Of a stretch of 64,000 nt of DNA, positions 9,003 through 18,657 are shown piece after piece. The DNA is from Nematopogon swammerdamellus. Taxonomy: Eukaryota; Arthropoda; Insecta; Lepidoptera; Adelidae. The position numbers and the translations under genes are program-made. The notes under the pieces are model-generated. The model worked only from the letters and a program-made list of their open reading frames with translations. It did not search any database and had not been told where the DNA came from. Every line of letters starts with the position of its first letter. The stretch's first letter is position 1. The DNA lies in NCBI GenBank assembly GCA_946902875.1, contig OX336351.1, forward strand, positions 186,001 through 250,000. Direction: 5' to 3'.

Positions 9003-11909
9003 TTTTTTTTTTTTTTTTTTTTTTTTTTTAGGTTCCAAAATAAATCTCGGCTATAAATGCCGAGGCATGTTCATTCTCTCTTTTCTTTCATACCTCAATG
9101 TCGGGTTTAGTGTCAACCCGACCCCGTGCCCGGACCGAACTCCAGGGACACGGGGGACACACGCCTTTCATTCCCTTATAGTTTTCTTTATTATTTATTT
9201 AATTTATTCAGTGTTGTGCTTTACATTACAATAATAATAATATATTACAAATCATTTTATAGAAACATAGCTAAGCTAACTTTACTTTTTACATGTTAAC
9301 TACATATAACTACATACTACTTACATAACTAAACAACTAAATACAGATTTGTTATTTACACTAATTTAACACATGACTACTAAAGAGAAAAACAAGTTTA
9401 ATCCCTACAATATTTACAAACAAGAGTTGCGTAACATGCAAAGCAAAGCTCAGGACTTATGTGCTGTTTTCCTTAGTTATTACCGCCATCACACCTTCAC
9501 AGTAATTGAGGAACGACTCCCCCACCCGGTCGTCGTTGTGGAGCAATGCGGCGTAGTTCCGAGGTTCAATTTTCATCCTGGCAGAATGCTCGAGATCATA
9601 GCGTTTGGCGGCAAACCTCGGGCACTCTGACAGGATGTGTTCCATAGTTTGTGGAGACGTGTCGTCGCACGAGCATGAAGGCGAGTCCTTCAATTTGAAG
9701 CGGTGTAAATAGGCAGCAATTCCCCCATGACCGCTCCAGATTTGGGACCTCATGCTCGTTTGGCGGACACCTACCAGATATTTATGGGCCACCCTCACGT
9801 TGGGGAAGAAGAGTTTGGTGACCTCTCCTGTGCTTGATAGGTCATACTGTTCCTGCCACCTTCTCACAGACTGATTGCGTGTGTGGTACTTCACGTACGA
9901 TATCGGGAACTTGTCGTAAGCTGGGGCGGTTTTTACGTTGAGGGCGGCATGCTTCGCCAGCTCGTCGGCCCTCTCGTTGCCAGCCATACCGACGTGGGCT
10001 CTCACCCAAAATAATTGGAGAGAACCCCCCTTGCCCGTAATTTCCGCCATAAGCTGGCGGATCTCGACAGCAAGGGGATGCGTGTTACCCGCGTCGGTCA
10101 AGATCTGGAGAGAGGACCTCGAGTCACTCAAGATACTGCACCGCCTTGAATCGCCTTTCGCGAATTCACAAGCCTTTTTAATCGCGAACATTTCGGCTTG
10201 AAAGACGGTGCAGTAGTTCGAGAGTTTGAAGCATGCCTTCCTGATTTCAGTCTCGCCGACCCAACAGGTATATGCCCCACCGACCAAGCCACTTATCTTG
10301 CTGCCGTCCGTGTAGATTCTGACATCCGCGACTGGGTCCCACTGCGCTTCCTCCTCGTTCTCCAGGCAGACGAAGCTGATCTCCTGCCTGAGGGCAGGGT
10401 GTTCCAGATCGAAGGGGCTACACCTAGTTTCTAGTTGCCTGTCTGGCAGTAGGTCTGTAGCCCTATTCTTTCTTTGCGATGTAAAGTGTTGCTGCCTCTT
10501 GGATTCGCAAGCGCAGTGGGAGCAGTCGGGCAAGAATCAACACAGACGTCAACGAGGTGGTTCGGTGGGCTCTGGCGATACGCAAGCCGAAGCTCCGCTG
10601 CACTGCTTCGAGTCTGCGGTTTATATAGGCTTTTTCGGTGGCATCTACCCAGACGCTACTCGCGTAGAGCACAATAGGCTCAATAACAGCTACGTAGATG
10701 AGCCTTACCACTTCGCTATTTAGACCCCAAGTGGGCCTGACAGCCCTGCTCACACCGTTAAATATTGCCGTGGTTTTGGCGCAGAGTGCACCAACATGCT
10801 GACTCCATGTGAGGCCAGAGTCTATGGTCAGCCCCAGCAGTTTGATGGACGGTTTTATTTCCACGTGTACACCGTCCATTGTGAAAAAGGGCTGACCATA
10901 CTTAAGCTTTTTTGTGACCAGTAAAGCATGGGTCTTGTGTGGCGCAAACCTCAGCTTGTTTTCCGCCCCCCACCTGGAGATTTCCGAGAGGGCCCTGTTC
11001 ACCTGCGTCTCTAGTCCTTGGGAGTCGGGATCGCTGACTATCAGGATTATATCGTCGGCGAATGCCTGAATGTGGATTCCCAGGCCAGCTATCAGATCAA
11101 GAAGAGAGTCCAGGATAATGTTCCAGAGCAGCGGCCCACATGTGGAGCCCTGGATGCATCCTTTATTTGTTGCTCTGGGTGCCTCAGCCCCAGCATACTG
11201 TACCATGACCGTGCGGTCACTGAGGTAGCTGGAGATGAGGCCAAACAGATTACCCGGACAACTCTTCCGCAGAAGCTGCGCTCTGATAGCCGGCCACCAA
11301 GCGTTGTCAAACGCTCCTTCGATATCCAAAGAGACCAGCGCAACCAAGTGCTTTCTGGCAAGGCCCTCGCGGATCCTCAGCAGAGCGGCGTATAGTGCAT
11401 CCTCCGTCGATCGCTGGGGCATGAAACCGTATTGGTGTGCGCTTAGTAGGCCTTTACTGCCCAGCCTCCACAGCAAGCGGGTGGCAAACATTTTCTCTAC
11501 CAGTTTGCCCAGCACTGGCAGCAGCCCTATCGGCCTATAGGATTTGGGAGCAGAGTAGTCCTCTTTTCCGGGCTTTGGTACAACTCGGATAACCGCCTCC
11601 TTCCAGATCTTCGGGAAGAAATGCACCCTAAGGCAGACATTGGCAAGGGACAGAAACAGGTCTCTGTTTGCATTTATCGCCCTGCTGCATATGTCGGAGG
11701 TGAGTCCGTCCGCACCTGGGGCCTTCTTGGGGTTCATGCCCTTCAGGACGGTGTCGAGCTCCATCTGTGTGAAGGGCGGTTCCTGATCATTGTCGACAGC
11801 GCTGTTATCATCAGCGAAGCGTCTGGTTCGGCTATGGGCTGGGTCCTCGCCAGAGATGGAGTCCTGATAAAAAGTCTCAGCCAGCAGCCGAGCCGAGCCC
11901 TCAGGGCCG
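9003..11909 (-). mobile_element. TRAS-type telomeric non-LTR retrotransposon A, 5' truncated
   Basis: On the minus strand the element ends in poly(A) (9003-9029 as T) joined to CCTAA repeats, and its truncated 5' edge at 11909 abuts TTAGG again. The orientation, with poly(A) next to CCTAA, is that of TRAS rather than SART. Only the second half of ORF2 is present, from just before the reverse transcriptase domain, plus a 3' UTR of about 450 bp. It is a different subfamily from B/C and D. Confidence 0.92.
9457..11909 (-). pseudogene. TRAS A ORF2 remnant: reverse transcriptase and RNase H, frameshifted
   Basis: The reading frame is open from the truncated edge at 11909 and aligns with element D from residue 391 (RLLAETFYQD versus SAELLTKTFYP). 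The RT domain shows KKAPGADGL, SYRPIGLLPVLGK, YGFMPQRSTEDAL, SLDIEGAFDNAWW, GCIQGSTCGPLLWN and the catalytic FADD. At about 10460-10470, in a run reading AAAGAAAGAA on the minus strand, a single-base change shifts the frame and stops the first part after LYIAKKE. The second part continues with RNase H (YTDGSK, FQAEM, LSDSRSSL, NERADELAK) and a C-x-C...H...C motif near the end. Without EN and ORF1 and with the frameshift it cannot move by itself. Confidence 0.92.
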
Positions 11910-12060
11910 TTAGGTTAGGTTAGGTTAGGTTAGGTTAGGTTAGGTTAGGTTAGGTTAGGTTAGGTTAGGTTAGGTTAGGTTAGGTTAGGTTAGGTTAGGT
12001 TAGGTTAGGTTAGGTTAGGTTAGGTTAGGTTAGGTTAGGTTAGGTTAGGTTAGGTTAGGT
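11910..12060 (+). repeat. (TTAGG)n telomeric repeat, about 30 units
   Basis: Perfect TTAGG repeats between the 5' truncation of TRAS A and the poly(A) end of TRAS B. Confidence 0.98.
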
Positions 12061-12205
12061 TTTTTTTTTTTTTTTTTATTATGAATAGCTTTATTTTCCA
12101 TAGACACAGAGTCCATGCTCTTTTCTGCATAGGTTAACATATTATTACTTCTTATTTAGAATACACGCTACAAGGTTTGCTGATACTGTTACTGTTATGC
12201 TGTGG

Positions 12206-12240
<35 letters not shown>

Positions 12241-13798
12241 TTATCGTAAATATTTATTTTATTCCATATTATTTATTTATTTATGTATATATGTTGTTTT
12301 TGTGTTTTTTTGTTTTTTTTTTTTGTTTTTTTTTTTTTTTTTTACTATATACTCGTAATTCCACAGATCCTTACAGACATCATTGACAACAATTAGCACT
12401 TTCTTAACAACATTGCTACGATTTATGGCTACGCACTTAAGATTACAATGCAAAGTGTACAACTGCTATTTACATTTCCATTTACCCTGACTTTCCATAT
12501 ATTATGTAGTGTGGATACATACAGTTAAATTTTTTTTTTTTTTTTTTTTTTTCTTAACTACACGATTAACAAAAAAAGTGGCAATTACTTAGTAACATTC
12601 TACAAGTTAGGGCTACATTCTTTCAAAGATAAAACTGCAAGCGCTTAGCTACTATTTACTTGAGTTCCTCTTTGCTGCCACCCGGGCTATCTTTCCGGCA
12701 AACTCCAAAAATGCAGGCCTGCTTTTGCCGTCTTGGAACAGGTGAGGAAGCGTTTCGATCTTTATCGCGGTGTTGGTCTTAGCGCCCAGATCGAAGCGCT
12801 CCCTTTCGAAGCGTGGGCACTCCAACAGTAGATGCCACACCGTCTCGTCCTTCTCGGGATCGCAGACACAAGAGGGACTGTCCTTAATGTGGAAGCGATG
12901 CAGGTACTCTGCAAAGCCTCCATGTCCAGTCAAGATCGTGACATGTACAGGGTTCAGAGTGGTTTGCCTCACTATCTTGTTGGCTTGAGCCACATCTGGG
13001 AGAAACACCTTTGTCACTGAACCCGTAGTAGATGCCACGTACCTTTCCTGCCACTTCCGGACAGTCTCCTTTCGGATCCGCGATCTCACGTGCGACACCG
13101 GGACGGCGTCGTAATCGGGCGCGGTCTTTTTGTGGAGAGCTGCATCTTTGGCCAGCTCATCTGCCCTCTCATTTCCTGGAGTACCCGTGTGGGCACGCAG
13201 CCAGAACAGGAGCACATTTCTCCCCTCCGCACGGATCTCCCCAACACAGCCTCGTATGGCTTCCGCCAGTGGGTGAAGCGACTTGGGATTAGCCAGCAGA
13301 TCGAGCGAAGACCTTGAGTCACTCAGGATGCTCACTGACGGCGCCTTGCTGCGCTTCACCGCCTGTACTGCTTTTAAGAGCGCATACAGCTCTGATTGGA
13401 ATACCGTGCAGAATGGTTCGAGTCTGAACTTTGAGCTGCGAACCTCCCTGCCGTCCTCCCACCAAGTGTAGGCAGCTCCGACTTTCCCCTCTATCTTGCT
13501 ACCATCGGTGTATATTTGGGGGCCGGTCGCTTGGTGGAGGGAGTCGTCTCCATCCTCGATAAGTTCGTATGACATCGCAGGTTGCGCGGCGGGATGGGCA
13601 ACATTTGCGAAATGCGCTCTCTGTTCCATCTGCCTGCCCGGGGGCAACAGTTCCTCCAGTTGGCCCCTCTTTGACCTGTACAGCATGGCCGCCTCCTGGA
13701 TCCTCAAGTCCAGCGGTAACAGGCCTGTCAGGATCAGGGCCGATGACAAAGACACCGTGCGGTATGCTTTGCAGAGCTTCTGAGCGAATCCTCGTTGG
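12061..13798 (-). mobile_element. TRAS-type retrotransposon B, 5' truncated
   Basis: The poly(A) end (T run from 12061) joins CCTAA, and the truncated 5' edge at 13798 abuts TTAGG. The 3' UTR of about 590 bp holds several internal A-rich tracts (T runs at about 12208-12239, 12303-12342 and 12531-12552). The sequence is nearly identical to element C at 22757-24338, differing mainly in homopolymer lengths and one G inside a T run. B is a distinct subfamily from A and D. Confidence 0.92.
12652..13798 (-). CDS. TRAS B ORF2 C-terminal fragment: end of RT, RNase H and zinc finger
   Basis: Frame open from the truncation edge to the stop. It begins in the region after the RT palm (GFAQKLCKAYRTVSLSSALI, matching the ARAHRTTS segment of D). 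It contains RNase H motifs YTDGSKIEGKVGAAYTWW, FQSELYAL, LSDSRSSLDLLA and NERADELAK, then SPSCVCDPEKDETVWHLLLE ending in CPRF, a C-x-C...H...C finger. RNase H would degrade the RNA strand after first-strand synthesis. The piece lacks EN and the RT active site, so it is dead on its own despite being open. Confidence 0.9.
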
Positions 13799-13910
13799 TT
13801 AGGTTAGGTTAGGTTAGGTTAGGTTAGGTTAGGTTAGGTTAGGTTAGGTTAGGTTAGGTTAGGTTAGGTTAGGTTAGGTTAGGTTAGGTTAGGTTAGGTT
13901 AGGTTAGGTT
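13799..13910 (+). repeat. (TTAGG)n telomeric repeat, about 22 units
   Basis: Perfect TTAGG repeats between TRAS B and the poly(A) end of TRAS D. Confidence 0.98.
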
Positions 13911-14472
13911 TTTTTTTTTTTTTTTTTTTTTTTTATTGAGTTCCAGATGGGAACGTCTCAGCTGTATATGCCGAGACTAAATGCCTGGAAGTTAGCTCCA
14001 ATGAGGCACGGTAAGGCATTGCCACACGTCCTCACTGAGCCATCTTCCAGGCTTATTTAGCATTAGGAAATAAAGGTAATAAATACGACAGTCTCCTCCC
14101 TCATAACTAGTTGTTGTAGTACTGCTCTTTCTTTCTTATAAATATTACCCTTAAACTAGTTGTCTTTGTTATCTGCTTAAACACAGTCACATACTTTTAT
14201 ACAAGACATTACTGATCAACACCGGACCAGAAACGACTCCAGATGCCGGCCACCGTGGTTGCCGGCGGCTGGAGACGCCTCTAGTCCAGCTGTGTTGTGA
14301 ACTTAAAAGTTGCTCATGCTATTATTGAACGAATAAATTCTGTTTCATACATTTTTCAAGATACACGATCCGATAGGCACCCGCATAACATAACAATTCT
14401 TATTTTATCCCGGCAGTTTATTATTATTACTTCTTTTTTTTTTTTTTTTTTTTTTTTTTTTGTTTTGTTTTG

Positions 14473-14503
<31 letters not shown>

Positions 14504-14919
14504 TTTTTTTTTTTTTTTTTTTTCCTCCCGGGATAATACTGCTCAATGTGCTTACCATAAATACTAACCATTATATTGTCATTTACATTTACATGAACCT
14601 GTATATACCTTACCTAATTACCTTAAATATAAACTAATACCTTATTTAATTACATAAATACTAACCATTGTATTGTCATTTATATTTACATATACATGAA
14701 TATACCTTACTTACATTGCTCTTTTATAAATTTCAGTTTGGAATCAATGGACAGTCCTAAGTCTTTTGAGTAATTACTATCCCATGCATTTTTACAGGCG
14801 ACGCATGGTGTCATTTCACAATCTGATTAATGCCTGGACGAGCCGGTGGACAACACATACGGACAACATGCTCGCATCAAGTCACTATATAGCATGGCTT
14901 TGAAAAGCCACATCTGGCC

Positions 14920-17900
14920 CTATGTGGTGGCGTTTTCCTTACTTGTTGTCTTCATGACTCCTTCGCAGAAAATGAGGAAGTCGTCCACAGTGTTTCGATC
15001 CGCCATCAGTGAAGCCCAGCGGTCTGGTTTGACACTGGAGTTCAATCTAAACTCTGCATCCGTTCTCTTTACCAGGTATCTAGGGCAATCACTGATAATA
15101 TGAACTAGAGACTGGGACGTGATATCGTCGCATGGGCATGCAGGGGAGTCCAACAGTTTGAATCTATGAAGATATTCACGGATGCCTCCATGCCCACTCC
15201 AAATTTGCGTCCTAGTGTTTGTCGTGCGCACCTGACTTAATATTTTATGGGCCGTTCGCACGTTTTCAAAAAATAATTTGGTTATTTTTCCAGAGGTTCC
15301 TTCCGCATATATACGTTGCCACTCTTCAATAGTGCGCTGCCTTAGATGGTATTTGACGTGGGAAAGAGGCACACAGTCGTAGGCAGGTGCTGCTTTGAGC
15401 TTTGTCGCCGCTCTTTTGGCTAGTTCGTCCGCCCTTTCATTGCCTGCTATGCCTGTGTGCGCTCTAATCCAGAACAGGTTAAGGGTGCCCCCGGCTTGGA
15501 GGTGGGCTGCAATATTCCGGCGGATCTCCAGCGCCAAAGGGTGCGTGGCTTCGCCATTAGCCAGTACCTCCAGTGAGGACCTGGAGTCACTGAGAATGCT
15601 ATGCTTTCCCCCTTGGCGGAGCATGTATTCTGTAGCTTTAAGGAGTGCGTACATTTCCGCCTGGAAGACTGTGCAGTAGTTGGCTAGCTTGAAACAGGAG
15701 GTTTTTATTTCGGTTTTCGCTCTCCAGCATGTGTAAGCGGCGCCAACTCCACCCTCCAGCTTACTGCCGTCCGTATAGATTCTCACTTCGTCGTCCCCCC
15801 ATTCCACCTCGACATCGTTCTCCAGGCATTTATAATCGAGGGGGATCCTTTCAGCCGGGTGGACCAGATCGAAGGGGCTCCTTCGAAGTTCCATTGGTCT
15901 TCCTGGGAGAAAATCCGGACTATTTCCTATTCTCGCCTGATAGTAGGTGTTAGCTTCGAGGACCCTTAGGTGGAGAGGCAGCACCCTTGCAATGAGTACA
16001 GCGGACTCGTATGAGGTCGTTCGATGCGCTCTTGCAATCCGAATGGCGAAAGGCCTGAGTACCGCCTTGAGGTGTTCACGGACATATCTTTTGTTAGCGG
16101 CCTCGCCCCAAACCCCGCATCCGTAGAGAATAACCGGCTCGACCACCGCCAGGTATAGTTGTCGAGTAATTTCAGTATTAAGACCCCAGGTTGAGCGCAC
16201 TGCCCTACTTATATTCTTGTATATGTTTTGAGCTTTATTGCAAGTCGAGCTTATATGGGCTTTCCAGGTGAGATTGCAGTCAATGGTTAATCCCAGTACT
16301 TTAATACATGGTTTGAATGGAATGTCAGTGCCATCCATTTGAAGTTCTGGTGTGTGATATTTTAGTTTCCGGGTGAAGAGTAGTGCCTGAGTCTTGTGAG
16401 GCCCAAAATTTAGTTTGTTTAATTTACCCCAAGTATGTATGATTGATAGTGCATTGTTGGTTCTGTCCTCCAGCTTATGCCCGTCGGTATCCGTTACAAT
16501 TAGCAAGACATCGTCTGCAAACGCCTGGAGGTGCACATCCTGCTGTGTCATTATAGTTAGCAGAGAGTCGAGCACAATGTTCCATAGGAGCGGTCCACAT
16601 GTAGATCCCTGTATGCAGCCCTTGTTAGTTGTTTTGGTTACCTCTTCGCCCGCATATTGTAATGTGATGGATCTATTTTTTAGGTAACTATCTATGAGGT
16701 AGTATAAATTTGTTGGGCATTTCTTGGCTATTAGTTCGGCCTTAATGGCTGGCCACCAGGCGTTATCAAACGCGCCTTCTATGTCCAGCGAGACCATGAC
16801 TATAATCTGCTTTTTTTGAATTCCCGCTTGCACTATCCCAAGTGCTCTGTAGAGAGCGTCCTCAGTTGAGCGTTGGGGCATAAATCCGTATTGGTTGCTG
16901 CTGAGCTGGTCTCTGGTGCCCAGTGTCCATAAGAGTCTCTTGGTAAATAACTTTTCTAAGATTTTTCCCAAAACCGGCAGAAGCCCTATCGGTCGGTAGG
17001 ACTTAGGGTGTCCATAGTCCTCTTTTCCAGGTTTAGGGATGACTCGAATAGTGGCGTTTTTCCATATTACCGGGAAGTGGCCCATTCTTAGGCAAGAGTT
17101 TGCGAGTGCTAGGAACAGCTCAGGGTCCGTGGCGATGGCTCTGTGGCAAATGTCCGCAGTCAGGCCGTCCGATCCAGGGGCTTTTTTAGGGCTCATGTCT
17201 CTGAGGATTCCGGTTACCTCAGTTGGCGTGAACGGTGGATCGTTAGAGTTCGACTCCAGGTGGTATGATTCGGGAATTCCTCTAATCCGCGACTGTTGCA
17301 GCGTTTCCCCAGAGACATCATCCGATGGGTAAAATGTCTTGGTTAGTAGCTCGGCCGATCTGGCTGCGTCCAGGACAACGTCGTTCGGGCCCTTGAGCAG
17401 TTCGTCCTCCTTAGAGCCCTTAAGTCTCAGTACCCTGTACACCCCATCCCATATTTTCTCCTTGTCTTGGTTTGTACAGAAGTCCTTCCAACTTGATGTT
17501 TGGGCCTTTAGTATTATGTCCTTGTATTTTTCCAGGGAGATGAGGTATTCTTCTACGACTAGGGGACGCCTAGAAGCGGTTGCCACTCGGATGCGCCTCC
17601 TCAAACGGGTCACCTCAGCTCTTGCTTGCTTAACCTCATCATTCCACCATATGAATCCTTTTGCCTTTTTTGCTTTCGGTTTTGGAATGGCTACTTCAGC
17701 GGCCGCTGTTATGGCGTCAGTATACTTCTTTGAAAGTTCCTCCAGAGTGCAGATGTCGTGTATGTTAATACTATGGAATGAGTCGGCATTTAGTGATTCC
17801 CTGGTAAACTTGGTTGTCAGTTCCATGGAAAAAATGGTCCAGTCGGCTTTGGTTGTATTAAAGATTCTAGTAGTCTGTTTTGAGTTCCTAAATAGTGGGA

Positions 17901-18657
17901 ATTCATGAAGTTCGAATGTTATGGCGTTGTGGTCTGACAGTGTAACCAGGTTCCTCTGTACTTCCCATTTCCTGATCTTGTCCAACACTTTGGGCCCACA
18001 CACCGTGACGTCCACATAGCTGGTCAATAGTCTGCCGCCCCTGATGACCTCGAATGTCGGTATTCTCCCTTGATTTAGTATAGTAAGGTCATGTTCAGCG
18101 AATAGGTCGGTGAGTGTCTCTCCCTCTTCATCTGTGTAATCACTGCCCCACCAAGTCGACTTGGAGTTAAAGTCTCCACCCAGGATCACGGACTCCTTTC
18201 CACAGCCCTCCACAGCCTCATCCAGTCCCGACAGCAGCCTGATGCGTTCGGCCTGCTCTATCCTTGGCTCCATGTACATGGAGATAAGCGTCACGGTTTC
18301 ACTCCCCGTGGTAAGTGTAGCAACTGACATGTTTTCAGTCGAGATTCCGGTCATAGATTGTATTCTGATCTGTGGGTCGAGGGTGATTATAGCCGCTTTA
18401 ACAGGTTTATTGAGTCCCCGGGGGGCTTGTGTGACCCGGTATTGTGCTGGTATATTTACTACACCGGCTCCTCCGACGTACGGTTCTTGGACAAGGGCGA
18501 TGTGAATTCCAGCCTTGAAAGAGCACTGGAGCAACTCCTGAAGCGCTGCTTTCGATCTTCTGAGATTGACTTGAACGAGTTTTAAGGGGGGCTCGTTGGC
18601 TTCCGCTATGGTTGAGTCATTTCCATCTTTAACAATGGTAATTGACCCGGCTGCGAG
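14920..18657 (-). CDS. TRAS D ORF2: endonuclease, reverse transcriptase, RNase H
   Basis: Open for 1245 codons before its stop. The frame opens after a TAG at 18658-18660 and overlaps the end of ORF1 by 29 nt, in the +1 frame. Numbering from the TTG at 18534: an APE-type endonuclease with QEPY (E17), GGDFN (D121), YVDVT (D175) and SDHN (D201/H202); RT with D584 in SLDIEGAFD and FADD at D674-D675; RNase H with D922, E960, D983 and D1036; a C-x-C-x9-H-x4-C finger at 1133-1150. No in-frame ATG occurs until residue 61, past the catalytic E17, so translation most likely depends on frameshifting or coupling from ORF1. The EN would nick the TTAGG strand and the RT would copy the poly(A) RNA from that end (target-primed reverse transcription). 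No broken motif was found. Confidence 0.95.
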   Translation of the reverse strand, partial: LAAGSITIVKDGNDSTIAEANEPPLKLVQVNLRRSKAALQELLQCSFKAGIHIALVQEPYVGGAGVVNIPAQYRVTQAPRGLNKPVKAAIITLDPQIRIQSMTGISTENMSVATLTTGSETVTLISMYMEPRIEQAERIRLLSGLDEAVEGCGKESVILGGDFNSKSTWWGSDYTDEEGETLTDLFAEHDLTILNQGRIPTFEVIRGGRLLTSYVDVTVCGPKVLDKIRKWEVQRNLVTLSDHNAITFELHEFPLFRNSKQTTRIFNTTKADWTIFSMELTTKFTRESLNADSFHSINIHDICTLEELSKKYTDAITAAAEVAIPKPKAKKAKGFIWWNDEVKQARAEVTRLRRRIRVATASRRPLVVEEYLISLEKYKDIILKAQTSSWKDFCTNQDKEKIWDGVYRVLRLKGSKEDELLKGPNDVVLDAARSAELLTKTFYPSDDVSGETLQQSRIRGIPESYHLESNSNDPPFTPTEVTGILRDMSPKKAPGSDGLTADICHRAIATDPELFLALANSCLRMGHFPVIWKNATIRVIPKPGKEDYGHPKSYRPIGLLPVLGKILEKLFTKRLLWTLGTRDQLSSNQYGFMPQRSTEDALYRALGIVQAGIQKKQIIVMVSLDIEGAFDNAWWPAIKAELIAKKCPTNLYYLIDSYLKNRSITLQYAGEEVTKTTNKGCIQGSTCGPLLWNIVLDSLLTIMTQQDVHLQAFADDVLLIVTDTDGHKLEDRTNNALSIIHTWGKLNKLNFGPHKTQALLFTRKLKYHTPELQMDGTDIPFKPCIKVLGLTIDCNLTWKAHISSTCNKAQNIYKNISRAVRSTWGLNTEITRQLYLAVVEPVILYGCGVWGEAANKRYVREHLKAVLRPFAIRIARAHRTTSYESAVLIARVLPLHLRVLEANTYYQARIGNSPDFLPGRPMELRRSPFDLVHPAERIPLDYKCLENDVEVEWGDDEVRIYTDGSKLEGGVGAAYTCWRAKTEIKTSCFKLANYCTVFQAEMYALLKATEYMLRQGGKHSILSDSRSSLEVLANGEATHPLALEIRRNIAAHLQAGGTLNLFWIRAHTGIAGNERADELAKRAATKLKAAPAYDCVPLSHVKYHLRQRTIEEWQRIYAEGTSGKITKLFFENVRTAHKILSQVRTTNTRTQIWSGHGGIREYLHRFKLLDSPACPCDDITSQSLVHIISDCPRYLVKRTDAEFRLNSSVKPDRWASLMADRNTVDDFLIFCEGVMKTTSKENATT

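Noticed and set aside
14297..14571. ORFs rich in phenylalanine or lysine in the TRAS D 3' UTR
   Set aside because: Produced by T runs and a (GTTTT)n tract.
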